Source: Cydia pomonella
Taxonomy: Eukaryota; Arthropoda; Insecta; Lepidoptera; Tortricidae
Length of the DNA: 64,000 nt
Assembly (NCBI RefSeq): GCF_033807575.1
Contig: NC_084713.1
Coordinates: 22,481,389 to 22,545,388 of the forward strand
Direction of reading: 5' to 3'
The position numbers were made by a program, and so were the translations under genes. Below the pieces are notes generated by a model. That model was not told the origin of the DNA. It did not search any database and saw nothing but the letters and a program-made list of their open reading frames with translations. Shown here one piece after another: positions 21,299 to 32,700 of this stretch; position 1 is the first letter of the stretch; each line of letters opens with the position of its first letter.

Positions 21299-22350
21299 AT
21301 ACGGCATTGTATAAGGTTGTCCCATCATAGCAGGTAATAATATCCAGTTTACAGCTCCTATAATGGGATTGGGTAAATATCAATTTTTTTTACATCTCTG
21401 GAGTAACAACAGAATGTGTAGTATACTTAATCTCATGGTAAATGCAATTAATAAAACACATTCTAAATTACACGAAGTACATAATTTATTATAATTTAAA
21501 ATACGTACTCACCTCTCTTAGCGGAGTTGTTAAGAATTCTTATTGATTATTTTTTTAGTTCCACGACAACTTTTGGCTTGGCACCAATTTCTTAAGAAAA
21601 AAGCAAATTTAATGAAACATCAAACTTAAGAAGCTCTTGTTTATGGTAAAATGTTGCCAGTGTTTATAAACTATACTCGGTCAAGCAAATTTTGTCAGTA
21701 GCAAAAGGCGGCAAATTTGAAAAAACGTGGATTAGCAACATTGTTTTCGAATAATTCCAAAATCGCGTGTGGAATTATCTGTGGAATGTGGATAGTGAAT
21801 GACAGCCATCTTGTTTGTTTACATTCTGATTCGTTGCTATTTCAAGAGAAATTTCTGCTGTCACCATTAAATACCAATATATTAAATAAGCTTGTGCATG
21901 AACTTAAGCAAAATCAAGGTGCCTACAAATCAACCACGGTCGTTGATCGTAAATATTTGTAAAATTTGAGGTTATGATAGTTACATGTTTTTGGTTCGAT
22001 GTACATTAATGCTTTTCTTAGCGCAATACCAACGCACGCAACTCTTTTTGAGTGTTGCCCAACTTCACTTCGCTGTACATTGCTACTGACATACTTTGCT
22101 TGACAGACTATAGTTTTAGTTACTTATTTTACAAAATTTGTTGTTTTATGTTCCATTACGGTTCCAGTTCCATTATAGGGGTATCTCCTATAAATGTCAA
22201 AATATGTATCAGCAAAATGAATTATACTGCCGGCTGAATAACACTCATTGTAAATGTGCCTTAGCGGTTGCACGGAGCGGGCGAGCGGGTTAAAGAAAAA
22301 TAATACCTATGATATGAGCAACGTTATCTGGCGCGAACTCGTGCACCAAC
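21299..22350. other. No gene recognised
   Basis: About 1 kb. The stretch CGGTCAAGCAAATTTTGTCAGTAG (about 21677-21700, shown only to locate it by its first bases CGGTCAAGC) recalls a common lepidopteran repeat end. Short ORFs at 21717 and 22052 have no recognisable similarity. Confidence 0.35.
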
Positions 22351-22487
22351 AGGACTATAATCGCGAAATTCGAAGTTCGTCAATTGCGGGCATTTTTCTC
22401 TGAAACTCTAAATATTACGTCTTATTAATAGTAAAAGCCAAGGATTCCCGCAATTTGCGAATTTCGATTTTCGCAGTAAGCCCCCAG
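22351..22487. mobile_element. MITE-Q copy
   Basis: AGGACTATAATCGCGAAATT at the left pairs with ATTTCGATTTTCGCAGTAAG at the right; the central TATTACGTCTTATTA is shared with the copies at 24773 and 52755. The element is diverged. Confidence 0.7.
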
Positions 22488-23230
22488 GCACGGAGCACCG
22501 TGAATTCTGGCCAGCTAGTGGGCGCCCACAATTTGCTTGATACCGATGTCGATATTTCAATAGCCCTGGTGCATTTTTGTCCACATCAAACTGGAGTATG
22601 AGCATTACTATTGCAACGTAACAGCTGCAGCTTGGCTGCAGCGTTGAAAGCCGCTTCACAAGACGTATTACTTTCAGCATAATCAAGTTCTCAAATTGCA
22701 GTTTTGTTTAAGTTTCTGCAAAGTCCTCCCCGCAACCATTTGAGGAAATTGCTATAGGGAATAACTTCACCCCCTCAGAGAATAGTAACATGAAATCCTG
22801 GCCCTTATTTCGTTGAGGTAATCGTATCCTTTCCCGTCCGGTCGATGTGGATGATCATTGATCAGACACATTATACTGGTCCTGAGCCCCCGAAGCACTC
22901 ATGTTTGGTAAACAACTGGAATGCCTCCTGACGCGACCGCAGACTCGTGAGATTGATCGAGTTGATCTAAACTTGGTTAGTTTGCTGCACTACGTATTCC
23001 AGCCAACGAAGATCCATTGATACCGTGACGCATGCAGTAACTGTTGATCGATGGGCAATTGGTGTAAATGCATTGAATTAAAATAATAAACTGAGTGTAA
23101 AAATATAATTGAATACCGTTTTATTAGGCAGGCGTTCGGTTTTTTATCCCATAGCCCAGTATTTAGTCCATCGCTTTCACCCAATAGCCCAGTTCATTTT
23201 AGATTCCATCAACTCTCAAATAGTCCTTAC
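22488..23230. other. No gene recognised; possible retroelement flank
   Basis: Contains TGATCATTGATCAG (about 22852-22865) and an AATAAACTGAGTGT near 23085 that could serve as a poly-A signal. The layout before the GC-rich islet faintly recalls a long terminal repeat, but I found no paired copy. Confidence 0.3.
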
Positions 23231-23475
23231 ACCCTGGCGGGTGCTGCCTCTGCGTGCGTCCCATGGGGCAAGGGCAACATCCGCTAGGTGTACCCCTTAC
23301 ATTTCTGTTGGCGACAAGCCTGCCGCCGCATCGAATTAACTCCACAGCAACAGCGATGACGTCCACCGTCACGTCACCGGACCGGTTAGCCCGCGACGGG
23401 GACCGGGGCCGGTCCGCGGGGGGACGGTCAGAATCGAAATTACGGCTCGCGGAACGCACACATATCACGTCGCGC
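23225..23475. other. GC-rich islet with overlapping ORFs on both strands
   Basis: About 250 bp that are strongly GC- and CpG-rich against an AT-rich background (for example CCGGACCGGTTAGCCCGCGA, GGGGCCGGTCCGCGGGGGGA). Three frames stay open across it, which follows from the composition and does not prove coding. It could be a piece of a GC-rich retroelement or a promoter. No protein family is recognised. Confidence 0.4.
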
Positions 23476-23479
23476 CAAG

Positions 23480-24700
23480 AATAATTATAAAAATACCTCT
23501 GTAACTATCAGTAATTAAATTAGTGCATACAGTCCGCTATAGTTTTATTCAGCAGTCTAGATATCCTGGATTCAACATACTACACGAATTAGGCACTAGA
23601 CGCAACATTTCATTAAAGTGTCAAAAGGGCATCTAGGTACGTGTTGGTTTCGGCTCCGCGCACGCCTCCCAAAGGTCCGGGACACCATTGTTCCGTGATG
23701 GGAAAGACATACAAAGTGAGTGTTAATTTAATCACCTGCAATCATTCTCAGGGTGAATATATAAAGGCCATACTGAGCAACTTTTACCAGTTACCACCAA
23801 CCTTCTGACCGAAATTGCAATCACAAAAAAAAATCTGTCCCATACAAAATATCAACTCAATGTCAGAGTCAATTATTTTTTTCACGATATCGGGGTTCGT
23901 CCCATAGTAAAAGTTGCTTTGACTAAAAAAACACTCTGTTTTATAAATTTAACAAAAATCATTTCATTGGTTTTAATATTTTATTATAAAATAATGTACA
24001 CAAACATATCAATCAATTATGGTTTATGGTTTAAGATATTTATTTCTCAAAAGATTTATATAAATCACTTACTGAGAAAACAATAATTTTGCTTAAATCT
24101 AAATAGGAGAGGGTAGCATGCAAAAACGGTGAACGACTTACGTAATTAGTAAAATATATCAATAAAATGTCCATGAAAAAAAAGAATCATGATAAGTCCG
24201 TCAAAGCTAACTTTACACTGAGAATAAAGTGAAGTAATGTCTTTATAAACGTCATATTTTCATAGGAATTAGACATAAATGATGACACTAACACACTTTG
24301 CCATTCAAATTGCCATGCACAATTCGCTCGGTCTGATTCTATTTTTTATTTCTTTTTGTTTAACAGAGTGAAGTAAATATTTACGTATTACGTAAATCTT
24401 AGATCTTTTAGATCAATAACGTTTTTGTTCACAAACATATCGCATTTTACTGCTGCTCTGTCAAAAAATATGGCACGCTGGTCACTAGTAGAGTTAGCCT
24501 CAAATATATAATGACGACCAAAGTGGTCAAATATATCGGAACGCGTAATCTCTTCTTAACAGACCTCTTTATTCTTCCTTCACATCCATTGAGATAATGA
24601 TTCCATATAGTCATTTAAATAAATATTTCAGTCTTTTCTGTTGTTGTACCTGAAGCAGAAAAAAAAGTAATATACCATATAATTTATAGATAGATACATT
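23480..24700. other. No gene recognised
   Basis: About 1.2 kb of AT-rich DNA with no supported ORF, RNA or repeat. Confidence 0.45.
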
Positions 24701-24960
24701 TGTCGTTGGGCGGATAGAGTGGAGGCAGATCTCCGTGAGCTCGGCATCGGCGAAAACTGGCGCGAGGCCGCTCTGGGAGCCTACCGCGAAAATCGAAATT
24801 CGCAAATTGTTGGGATCTTTCTCTTTTACTCTCAATAAGACGTAATTAGGGTGACAGAAAAAAGAAAGATTTTCGCGGTTATAGCCCTGGACCGAGCAAA
24901 GTTGCGTGCTCTTGTGTTGGAGGCCAAGACTTATTTTGGGTCATTGCGCCAGCCAAGTAA
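24700..24960 (+). mobile_element. RTE-type LINE C-terminus split by MITE-Q
   Basis: The plus strand reads DRVEADLRELGIGENWREAA before the insert and LDRAKLRALVLEAKTYFGSL after it, then a stop. Removing the MITE rejoins the two halves in frame. The sequence is a typical LINE ORF end with little decay, so both insertions are fairly young. Confidence 0.8.
24773..24889. mobile_element. MITE-Q inserted in a LINE
   Basis: Inverted ends: GGGAGCCTACCGCGAAAATC at the left and the complement of GGGCTATAACCGCGAAAATC at the right. The interior holds TCAATAAGACGTAATTAGGG. The target duplication, if any, is very short (within CTGG). Confidence 0.8.
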
Positions 24961-25119
24961 CTAAGTAAGAACATTAATTAGTAATTGAAAATTACATCTT
25001 AGTTTTACATAAAATTCTCAAGATCTGAAGTATATTATAAAAATCGTTATATAATATATAAGTACTAAGAATTTTATCGCAAGTATTAAAATTACCAATG
25101 AAATAACCGCTTCTTCAAC

Positions 25120-25260
25120 TTCAACCTCAACTTGAACATTTATTCAGCAAATAGGCCACAAGGGCACTTTTACACGTCAACATGGAATTAGGCAAAAACA
25201 AGCACATCAACAATTATAAAATATTATAAATTATAAACATACAATAATTTACCATAAACA
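25120..25260 (-). mobile_element. LINE 3'-end scrap
   Basis: AACATTTATTCAGCAAATAG then GCCACAAGGGCACTTTTACA, read on the minus strand, is the style of a retroposon 3' UTR (TGAATAAATGTT). The assignment is by style only. Confidence 0.45.
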
Positions 25261-25263
25261 ATT

Positions 25264-25326
25264 ATAAATCAGACTTAACGCAAACGTACATCACGTCACG
25301 AAATCGAATTATTTTACACTAGGGGC
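25264..25326. mobile_element. MITE-P scrap
   Basis: One arm end only: AGACTTAACGCAAACGTACA...TTTTACACTAGGGG. Confidence 0.7.
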
Positions 25327-25369
25327 TTTGTTTCAAGCATTAAACCTTAATGCAATTTCAATTGTTTTA

Positions 25370-26128
25370 TTAGGGTTCCGTAGCCAAATGGCAAAAAACG
25401 GAACCCTTATAGATTCGTCATGTCCGTCTGTCTGTCCGATTATGTCACAGCCACTTTTTTCCGAAACTATAAGAGCTATACTGTTCAAACTTGGTAAGTA
25501 GATGTATTCAATGAACCGCATTAAGATGTTTACACAAAAAAAGAAAAAAAAAATTTGGGGGTTCCCCATACTTACAACTGAAACTCAAAAAATCTTTTTT
25601 CATCAAACCCATACGTGTGGGGTATCGATGGATAGGTCTTTAAAAATGATATTGAGGTTTCTAATATAATTTTTTTCTAAACTGAATAGTTTGCGCGAGA
25701 GACACTTCCAAAGTGGAAAAAAGTGTGTCCCCCCCCCCCCGTAACTTCTAAAATAACAGAATGAAAAATCAAAAAAAAAAATATGATATACATTACCATG
25801 CAAACTTCCACCGAAAATTGGTTTGAACCAGATCTAGTAAGTAGTTTTTTTTAATACGTCATAAATGGTGCATGGACTGTGCAATGGACACCCAGAGCAG
25901 ACGGTGCAGCACATGGTATTCGAGTGCCCCGTCACGAAATACAACGGACCAGCTGAGGATTTTAAACACCTGATAAAAGATGCGAGTATTTATCTGCAGA
26001 AATGTAAATTTTGAATTAAGTTTTTTATATATGTATAACCAGTGTGTAAACGCCATACGATAAATAAATAAATAATGGTACGGAACCCTTCATGGGCGAG
26101 TCCGACTCGCACTTGGCCGCTTTTTTAA
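25370..26128 (+). mobile_element. Interspersed element V2, with a LINE scrap inside
   Basis: Begins AGGGTTCCGTAGCCAAATGG, includes GTCCGTCTGTCTGTCCGATT, the conserved CCATACGTGTGGGGTATCG and GCGCGAGAGACACTTCC blocks, a long C run at 25730-25740, and ends ACGGAACCCTTCATGGGCGA, GTCCGACTCGCACTTGGCCG. The same element, inverted and internally expanded, is at 56045-57375. It is interrupted at 25863-26075. Confidence 0.8.
25863..26075 (+). mobile_element. 5'-truncated LINE, last 49 residues plus tail
   Basis: 25865-26014 encodes MVHGLCNGHPEQTVQHMVFE then CPVTKYNGPAEDFKHLIK and a stop. The CxxGxxE-x-HxxxxCP layout is the zinc-knuckle-like end of many non-LTR RT proteins. It ends in AAATAAATAAATAA at about 26062 and lies wholly inside element V2. 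Confidence 0.8.
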
Positions 26129-26459
26129 CTGTTTTTTTTATCAGTTTACTAAAGGAAAAGTGACCCTGTGGCTCCAGTGGCCGAGACCACCACCGACCTC
26201 TTCTCGTCATCTCTCGCCTCGCCTCGGAGGGCGTTCCAGCCTAGGTCACTGGAGGGCTTGGCTACAACTTCTTAAGTATTTATGACACTTGCTCCCGCTT
26301 ATGCTACCAAAAATATGTATCTATCCTTGTTTATCCATATATATGTATATATTTATGTTCTCATAGTCATAAGGTATAATGAAACATACTATAGTACTTA
26401 TTTAGATTTTTTTTCGCTTAAAATTTACAGTTTTTTTTGTTTGTTCTCACTGGCCACCT

Positions 26460-26580
26460 TGAAGTTTCTCTGTTTTGCCTTATGGTTGACCGGTAGAGAA
26501 TGCCTGTTGGCATTAAGTCCGCCTGTTGTACTCTTTTTTATGTGCACTAAAGTTTAAAATAAATAAATAAATAAAAATAA
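26460..26580 (+). mobile_element. LINE 3'-end fragment, family Z
   Basis: GGTTGACCGGTAGAGAATGC, AAGTCCGCCTGTTGTACTC, then AAATAAATAAATAAATA repeats. An inverted copy is at 35075-35175 and a scrap lies in the Helitron near 39440. It ends just below the transporter gene's stop codon. Confidence 0.65.
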
Positions 26581-26585
26581 TTATA

Positions 26586-26738
26586 CTACGTACCTGAACC
26601 ATTTTCAACTTGCTTGTCCAGCTTCGGCTCATTCCATGATTGTAGCTCACTGGTTCCGAACACGATGTAGAAGGTGTTACCCAGCACGTAAAGCAAGGAG
26701 GAGAGGTAGAATACATTTCTCCAATGACTTACGTCAGT
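26586..26738 (-). CDS. Transporter exon 10 (residues 405-454, TM12 and tail)
   Basis: Acceptor TTTCAG. Encodes WRNVFYLSSLLYVLGNTFYI and VFGTSELQSWNEPKLDKQ, then NGSGT and a TAG at 26586-26588. The stop overlaps a possible donor (G-GTACGT at 26593), so another short exon further left cannot be excluded. The family commonly ends soon after the W-N-x-P motif, which favours this stop. Confidence 0.8.
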   Translation of the reverse strand, partial: TDVSHWRNVFYLSSLLYVLGNTFYIVFGTSELQSWNEPKLDKQVENGSGT

Positions 26739-29700
26739 CTGAAATAAAACATTACCATTTTGAACAGTCAATACTTAATAGTAGATTTTTAACCAAGGGA
26801 CGAAAGGCACTTATTTCTGTAGAGATAGTTTGGCGCTTGAACGCAGTGAGAACGCGTTTAAACGTACTCGGAATGTAGAATGCTTTAGTGCAGAAACGTA
26901 TCACTTTTTGCATTTTTCATAGGACAACAATGACCCACTTTCAGAGCATGAGAAATGAAAAATAGTAAGCTGTTAACCTGTCAAAAATTTAAGTATATGT
27001 AAAACAATATAATGATCTACTTTTGTACACTATACTCGTATATATAATTATGCTAGTTAGATATAGTTGCTAACCAGTTACTTGCGTTTAAGGTTTATTA
27101 TTTATTAATTTATTTTAGCATATGGAAAACCAAACAACGCTATAATATATATATATATATATCTACAATAGAATAGAATTACAATAGAATTACAGAGGCA
27201 ATTACAGGTTCTCACTTATAGAAATATAATAAAATTATAAAAAGTTTTTGCCCAATTTAATTTACACATACAAGTTCCTACAGCATAAGAACAGATCTAT
27301 ATACTTATATGATCCATTTTTACAAAAAATAAATTAAAAAAGAAAAAAATAGTTGAATCCTCTAAGTACATATTCAATAATGCACCGAGCCCTGACCTGC
27401 GCCAGAATTATTGTCACCCATGAAGCGTCCAATTAATTTATTTTTTATTACTTCTATGCTATCATTATACATATATGTCGATATCACAATTTATATAAAC
27501 TTTATTTAAACTCATGCCTGCCCTGCATATGTAACTGTATTATTATGCCTGCGTTTCGTTCACTCACCGCTATGGCATAATTTTCTGAGGAAGTTTAAGT
27601 ATTATGAAGTTTAGATGTATCTGTGACTCTAAAGTTTGATTTGTAAAGGTAACCTATCTGATTTTTTTTCAGTACTTAACTCTATTAACCTTCGAAAAAA
27701 AAACGAAACAGTTAAGTAGTTAGCGTTAAGATGAATGAAGTACCTCGTCTTGTATTAGAACTCCAGCAACTAGCGGTGCGATAAATGATATGAAGTTGGC
27801 AGCGCAGTTTGTGATGGATAACATAAAGCCGGCAAAGTTGGGAGCCATGTCCAGAAACGCCAGCTAAAACATAAAAGTATTTTATTCAAAAAATACTGAA
27901 AATTTCGCAAAGTTGATTATTGTGGTCATCTTTGTAAAGGTTTCTGTTGATATAAGAAAGTTGAAGTAAAATAAAATGGTAAAAAGTTTCTTAGAACTTG
28001 AATTGAATTGAAAACTTTATTTCAGATACACTAGGAATCCATATCTTGGTAAGTAACAGTATAACAAAATAAAAATAATGTTAGTATTACTTAAGGCTAA
28101 AACAAAAATTAAAAATAATTTCCTATCCTAACTGCGCAGTCTGGATTGCCCGCAGTCACCGGACATGTAATTTCATTCAGTGTTGCTGGAAGTGGTGGTG
28201 CTGGTTATATGCGGAATGCCATTTGACTTCACTAGTTGTTTTTCAGTGGGAGAAAATATTATGATAAGGGGACGGGATTAATAAAACTTAGCTTTTTCTT
28301 TAGGTTATTAGTGGATAATCTAATTGTCGTCACTATTGTATGATGCCTGCACTAATTCTTGGGATACGAGTAAAATTAGGTACTGCGCGTTTTGCACGCT
28401 GTTTCGCTCAGTAGTAGCAATAAGGTGGGATTACGCTAGTAAGAAGGGGATATTGAAGACATTTACCATAAAGCCTGTGTAGTATCCTGCGTTAAGCCCG
28501 ACGACAACACACAGCAACCCCACCGCCACGGCGATGTTTCCAGCAGGGACGTAGGCAAAGCCGATCAGGGTCACGGCTGGCACGAGGTATGCTGGAAACA
28601 GGAACAAATTTTTTAATGATATTGGAGGCAAACTAGTATACAAATCGCCTGATGGTAATGTAATTACTGTCGCCCACACCTGTTTCATCAGAGGGGTGGC
28701 AATTGCGTTGCTGGCTTTTAATTGTGAATACGCCGTTCTTGAAGGTTTATTCCAAAAATAGTTCATTCCACAGTTCAGTTGTAGTTACGAAGCCGGAAGT
28801 TTTAGGAGAAACGCACAGTAAAGGATTGCCAGCCATTACCTACGCATTAAGGCAGAATTAATGAATAACTATTCATTAATACTGCCCATCTGGACAAGAC
28901 GTACAATTATAGGACTTCTGTTTTTGACACTTATTCTTAGGAACCTTAAATTCATTCAGATACCATTAAAATAAATGTTATACATGAAACTAAAAATAGC
29001 TTGGAGATAAGACTAAACCTTCTCGTACATAACCTGCCTAATTGAACAAGTTCTATAGCTGCAGATACTATATAGTATAACCGACTCCCCCTGCATAGAA
29101 ATTTGTTTGCAGGGGGGTCAGTTATCTCTGCAGCTTACCGTACATCAGAGAAGCCCGTATTATTGTGTCCTAAAGAGGCAGATGATGACGAAGAGATCTA
29201 TTGATTATCTGAGTGGTCTATTGTACACATTGTAAAGTAGGGAAGCACCTTCCTGTACAAAATATTACCTTTGCGGGATCTAGCAAGTATAAAATCGATT
29301 ACCAAACCGAAGGGAAAGCTGTGTAAATCGTAATGTATAGGCTAAATGCCGTTTTGTTAAAAATATTATCTATGCTGGTATGTAGCCGCCAGCCAGCCTC
29401 TGGTCTGGTCTACATGTAAAGTACCCGGGAGACCCGGGTATGTCCTTAAACTACGTCCAAAAGAGAGGTATGGGCAATGTGAATGTCATCTCGCCTTGTG
29501 TGGTAGGGCACAGCACAGCAGATGTCATTCCAGATCTAGAGCAGAGCCCAACTGGGGAAGTACCTCCACCTTACAGAAAACCGCAGCTAAATAACACTTG
29601 ACCCTACTCATAGTGTTGTGTTCCTGCCGGTGAGTAAGGTTGCCAGAGCTCAACGAGGGGGGTGGGGTTAGGGTCGGCAACGCGCATGTAACTCCTCTGG

Positions 29701-32700
29701 AGTTGCAGGTGTACATAGGCTACGGAGACTGCTTACCATCAGGCAGGCCGTATGCTTGTTTGCCACCGAAGTAGTATAAAAAAAAAAAGTCCGTAGCCAG
29801 ACGGAAAGTTGTGCAAATCGTAATGTACGAGAGCGCTTACAAAACGCCGTTTTCGGCTAATTACCTATACTGTTGCTGAGTTTCCTTGTAGTAGTTGCTC
29901 TGAGCCAGCCCTTGGCTAGTATCAAGTCCGATGCGAGACCAAAGGGAAAGCTTAGCAGGTACATTGTGATGTAGGGGAGCGCCGAGAGAACACCGTTCTG
30001 CACAAATAAAACTCATTTTACTCAATCAGTCATTTGGGCATTTGGGTTACAGACATAATATTAAATACCTAAGCTTGATTAGTTAGCTTGATTGAAAATC
30101 ACATGGCATACCACATATGATACAGTCACTTACACGCCAGCGAACGTCCGTTTTCCTTACCTTCTGGATATTCTAAATATCCCTCTAAAAGTAACTTTAG
30201 TCGAAATACTCACTGCTTTAATATTGACTCCAAGCACTTGGCTCATGTAAGAAGGTATCTCCGTCATCAGCGTCCAGAAACCCCAGTTTTGGCAGCAGTT
30301 CACTACAATCAGGCTGATGAAGGGCAGCGAACTGAACACCGATTTCCAGGGCACAGGGTATGTCTGGAATAGGAAGATTAAAATTCGCTTAGGTATTAAT
30401 ATTTTATATGTGAGTGGTGGTCAAAAGTAGTGGCTTCAAACCTCGGTTGTGCTGTATAGAGCAAAACAATTATTTCGAAAAATGATAAAAGATGACTAAA
30501 TATTCGGTGACGGAGGAAAGCCTTGTATCACCGAAAAATATTTTATGAACCAAATTTCTTAAATAGGTAGTTTATAGATGTTGTTTTTTACAGCATTCGT
30601 ACGGTCACCATAGCCGCAAATGATTTAGAACCGGGTTTCTCGAGTAAATTGATTGATTATCGATTGATATGTTTCGACCTGTTTCGAAAATCATCAACTG
30701 GGACAACACCTGAAGCGACATAGTCTACAATTTCAGGTCAACTTAATGATAACCGTAATAAAAATGATGGTAATTTATCTTCTACTTCAACATGAAAGCA
30801 ATTTAATCAAACTCGATCTTTATCACGTATAATTTAAAACACAATTCACCTTATGACCACCAACATGTCCCAGCGAGCTCTGTATATACATCCTCTCCTC
30901 CTCGCTAATCATCTTTGAGCCCTGCGGAGAAGCTGATCCAATGAGGATGTAGACGATCGTCCATATGACCCCACATATGCCGCTGGCGTAGAAGATGGAA
31001 GGCCAGCCCCAGTATTCGGTGAGGTATCCGGCTAGCATCAATTGGGCTGCTGTGCCGAATTGAGACCCTGAATGTGTCAAAGGTTTTTTGTCAAAAAAAA
31101 ACATCGCTGACTTTATTTTTCTTTCAACAGTTATCTCATATTCATCCAGCTAATCTAATAAACTCAAGCACAATTAGGTTGCGTTGTTTTATCACAAAGA
31201 TTCTATAGTCACGTCCTGTCTATCATCAGATCAACTCGGTGATACCATAAACGTGAAGTTTCAGTTCAAGTCACCCGAACATGCATTGCAAGTTGAATAA
31301 CACCTTGTTAAAATAACATTGTCTAGTATATAATAAACATTACATTTAAATTGCAACAGCATTGCTGTGGAGCAGGGCTGCCGACTGCATTACAGACTGA
31401 TTGCTAATTCAGAATACAACCGCTTTACTAATGAATCGTATACCTTTAAACGAGCAAATTCTTGTATATTTATATATATATTTCGGGGATCTCGGAAACG
31501 GCTCTAACGATTTCGATGAAATATTCTATATGGAGGTTTTCGGGGCCGAAAAATCGATCTAGCTAGGTCTTATCTCAGGGAAAACGCGCATTTCTGAGTT
31601 TTTATATATTTTCCGAGCAAAGCTCGGTTTCCCTGATATTTGTTATTTATACAGCGTAGTAGCAGCGATTGTCGCTATCATTTTCCTTTATAAAATTAAT
31701 GATGACTTAAACTTTCTAAGTCGGCAAACATTCAGATTTAAACTTTTACGATGTTTACACATTATTAACTCATAGAAACGGGACAACGCCGTCCTCGAAA
31801 CGTCGGAAGTAAATTTTAAATGACTCGAAACGTCGGAAGGAGATTGACAAAGACATCTAACGTGACTGTGATACTAGCAACGCTGTTGCAGTGGAAATCC
31901 AAAGTTAACGTCTAGTTATCTGTACCCCTAGTGTAAATTTAGTCGATAGCGAAACGTGACGTACGCGTTTGCGTTAAGTCTCATTTTGTATGGGTTTTTG
32001 AACAGCGCGCCAAGCGGGACGTTTTGGAAAGTCAAAAATCTCATACAAAATGACACTTAACGCAAACGCGTACGTCACGTTTCGCTGTCGAAAATATTTA
32101 CACTAGGGGTACTGGTTTCATCTTTTATATTACGTGAAAAGTAAGGCCACGGCAATTGCAACATTTGCAACTGTGTAATAAATATATGTATCATGGGTGA
32201 ATTCTCTTTTATGACGGGCGAAAGTGTGCAATAAACACAAGTGGCTCTAGCTCAGAAATCACTTCTAGTATATTTAGAATAAATTGTTGTACACATAGTT
32301 GCAATTCTTCTGGCTGACCTTAACGTCTATTTTAAGAAGAATTCAAGTTTTAAGTTTCAAGTAAGCGTCATCACAGCCAAAGTATTCTCGGAGTATGATT
32401 GCATGGGGGATTACAGAATGATTGATCTCTTCAACCTAGTTTTTCTGGCCTAGCGCCAGAGTCCGCTTTCCAACTTAATCTTCTCCACTTTGCTCGGACT
32501 TCGGTATTCTCAGGTGTGAGATTATTCTCTTCTATTTCCGCAGAATAATTGATAAATAATAAAAATTTAAAGGTAAAATAAAGTAATGACAATGATGAAA
32601 ATTTCTTACCCGAATAAATAAATGCCATAAATCGGCCTTTATCTTCCAAAGGCACCCATTTCCCGATGAGGTTGTGAGTGCAAGGGAACAAGAAACCTTG

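Noticed and set aside
22488..23480. LTR retrotransposon
   Set aside because: A poly-A-like signal and a GC change suggested an LTR, but no second LTR, primer-binding site or gag/pol sequence was found.
23199..23484. Three overlapping ORFs as genes
   Set aside because: They result from GC-rich composition; none has a recognisable domain or good start context.
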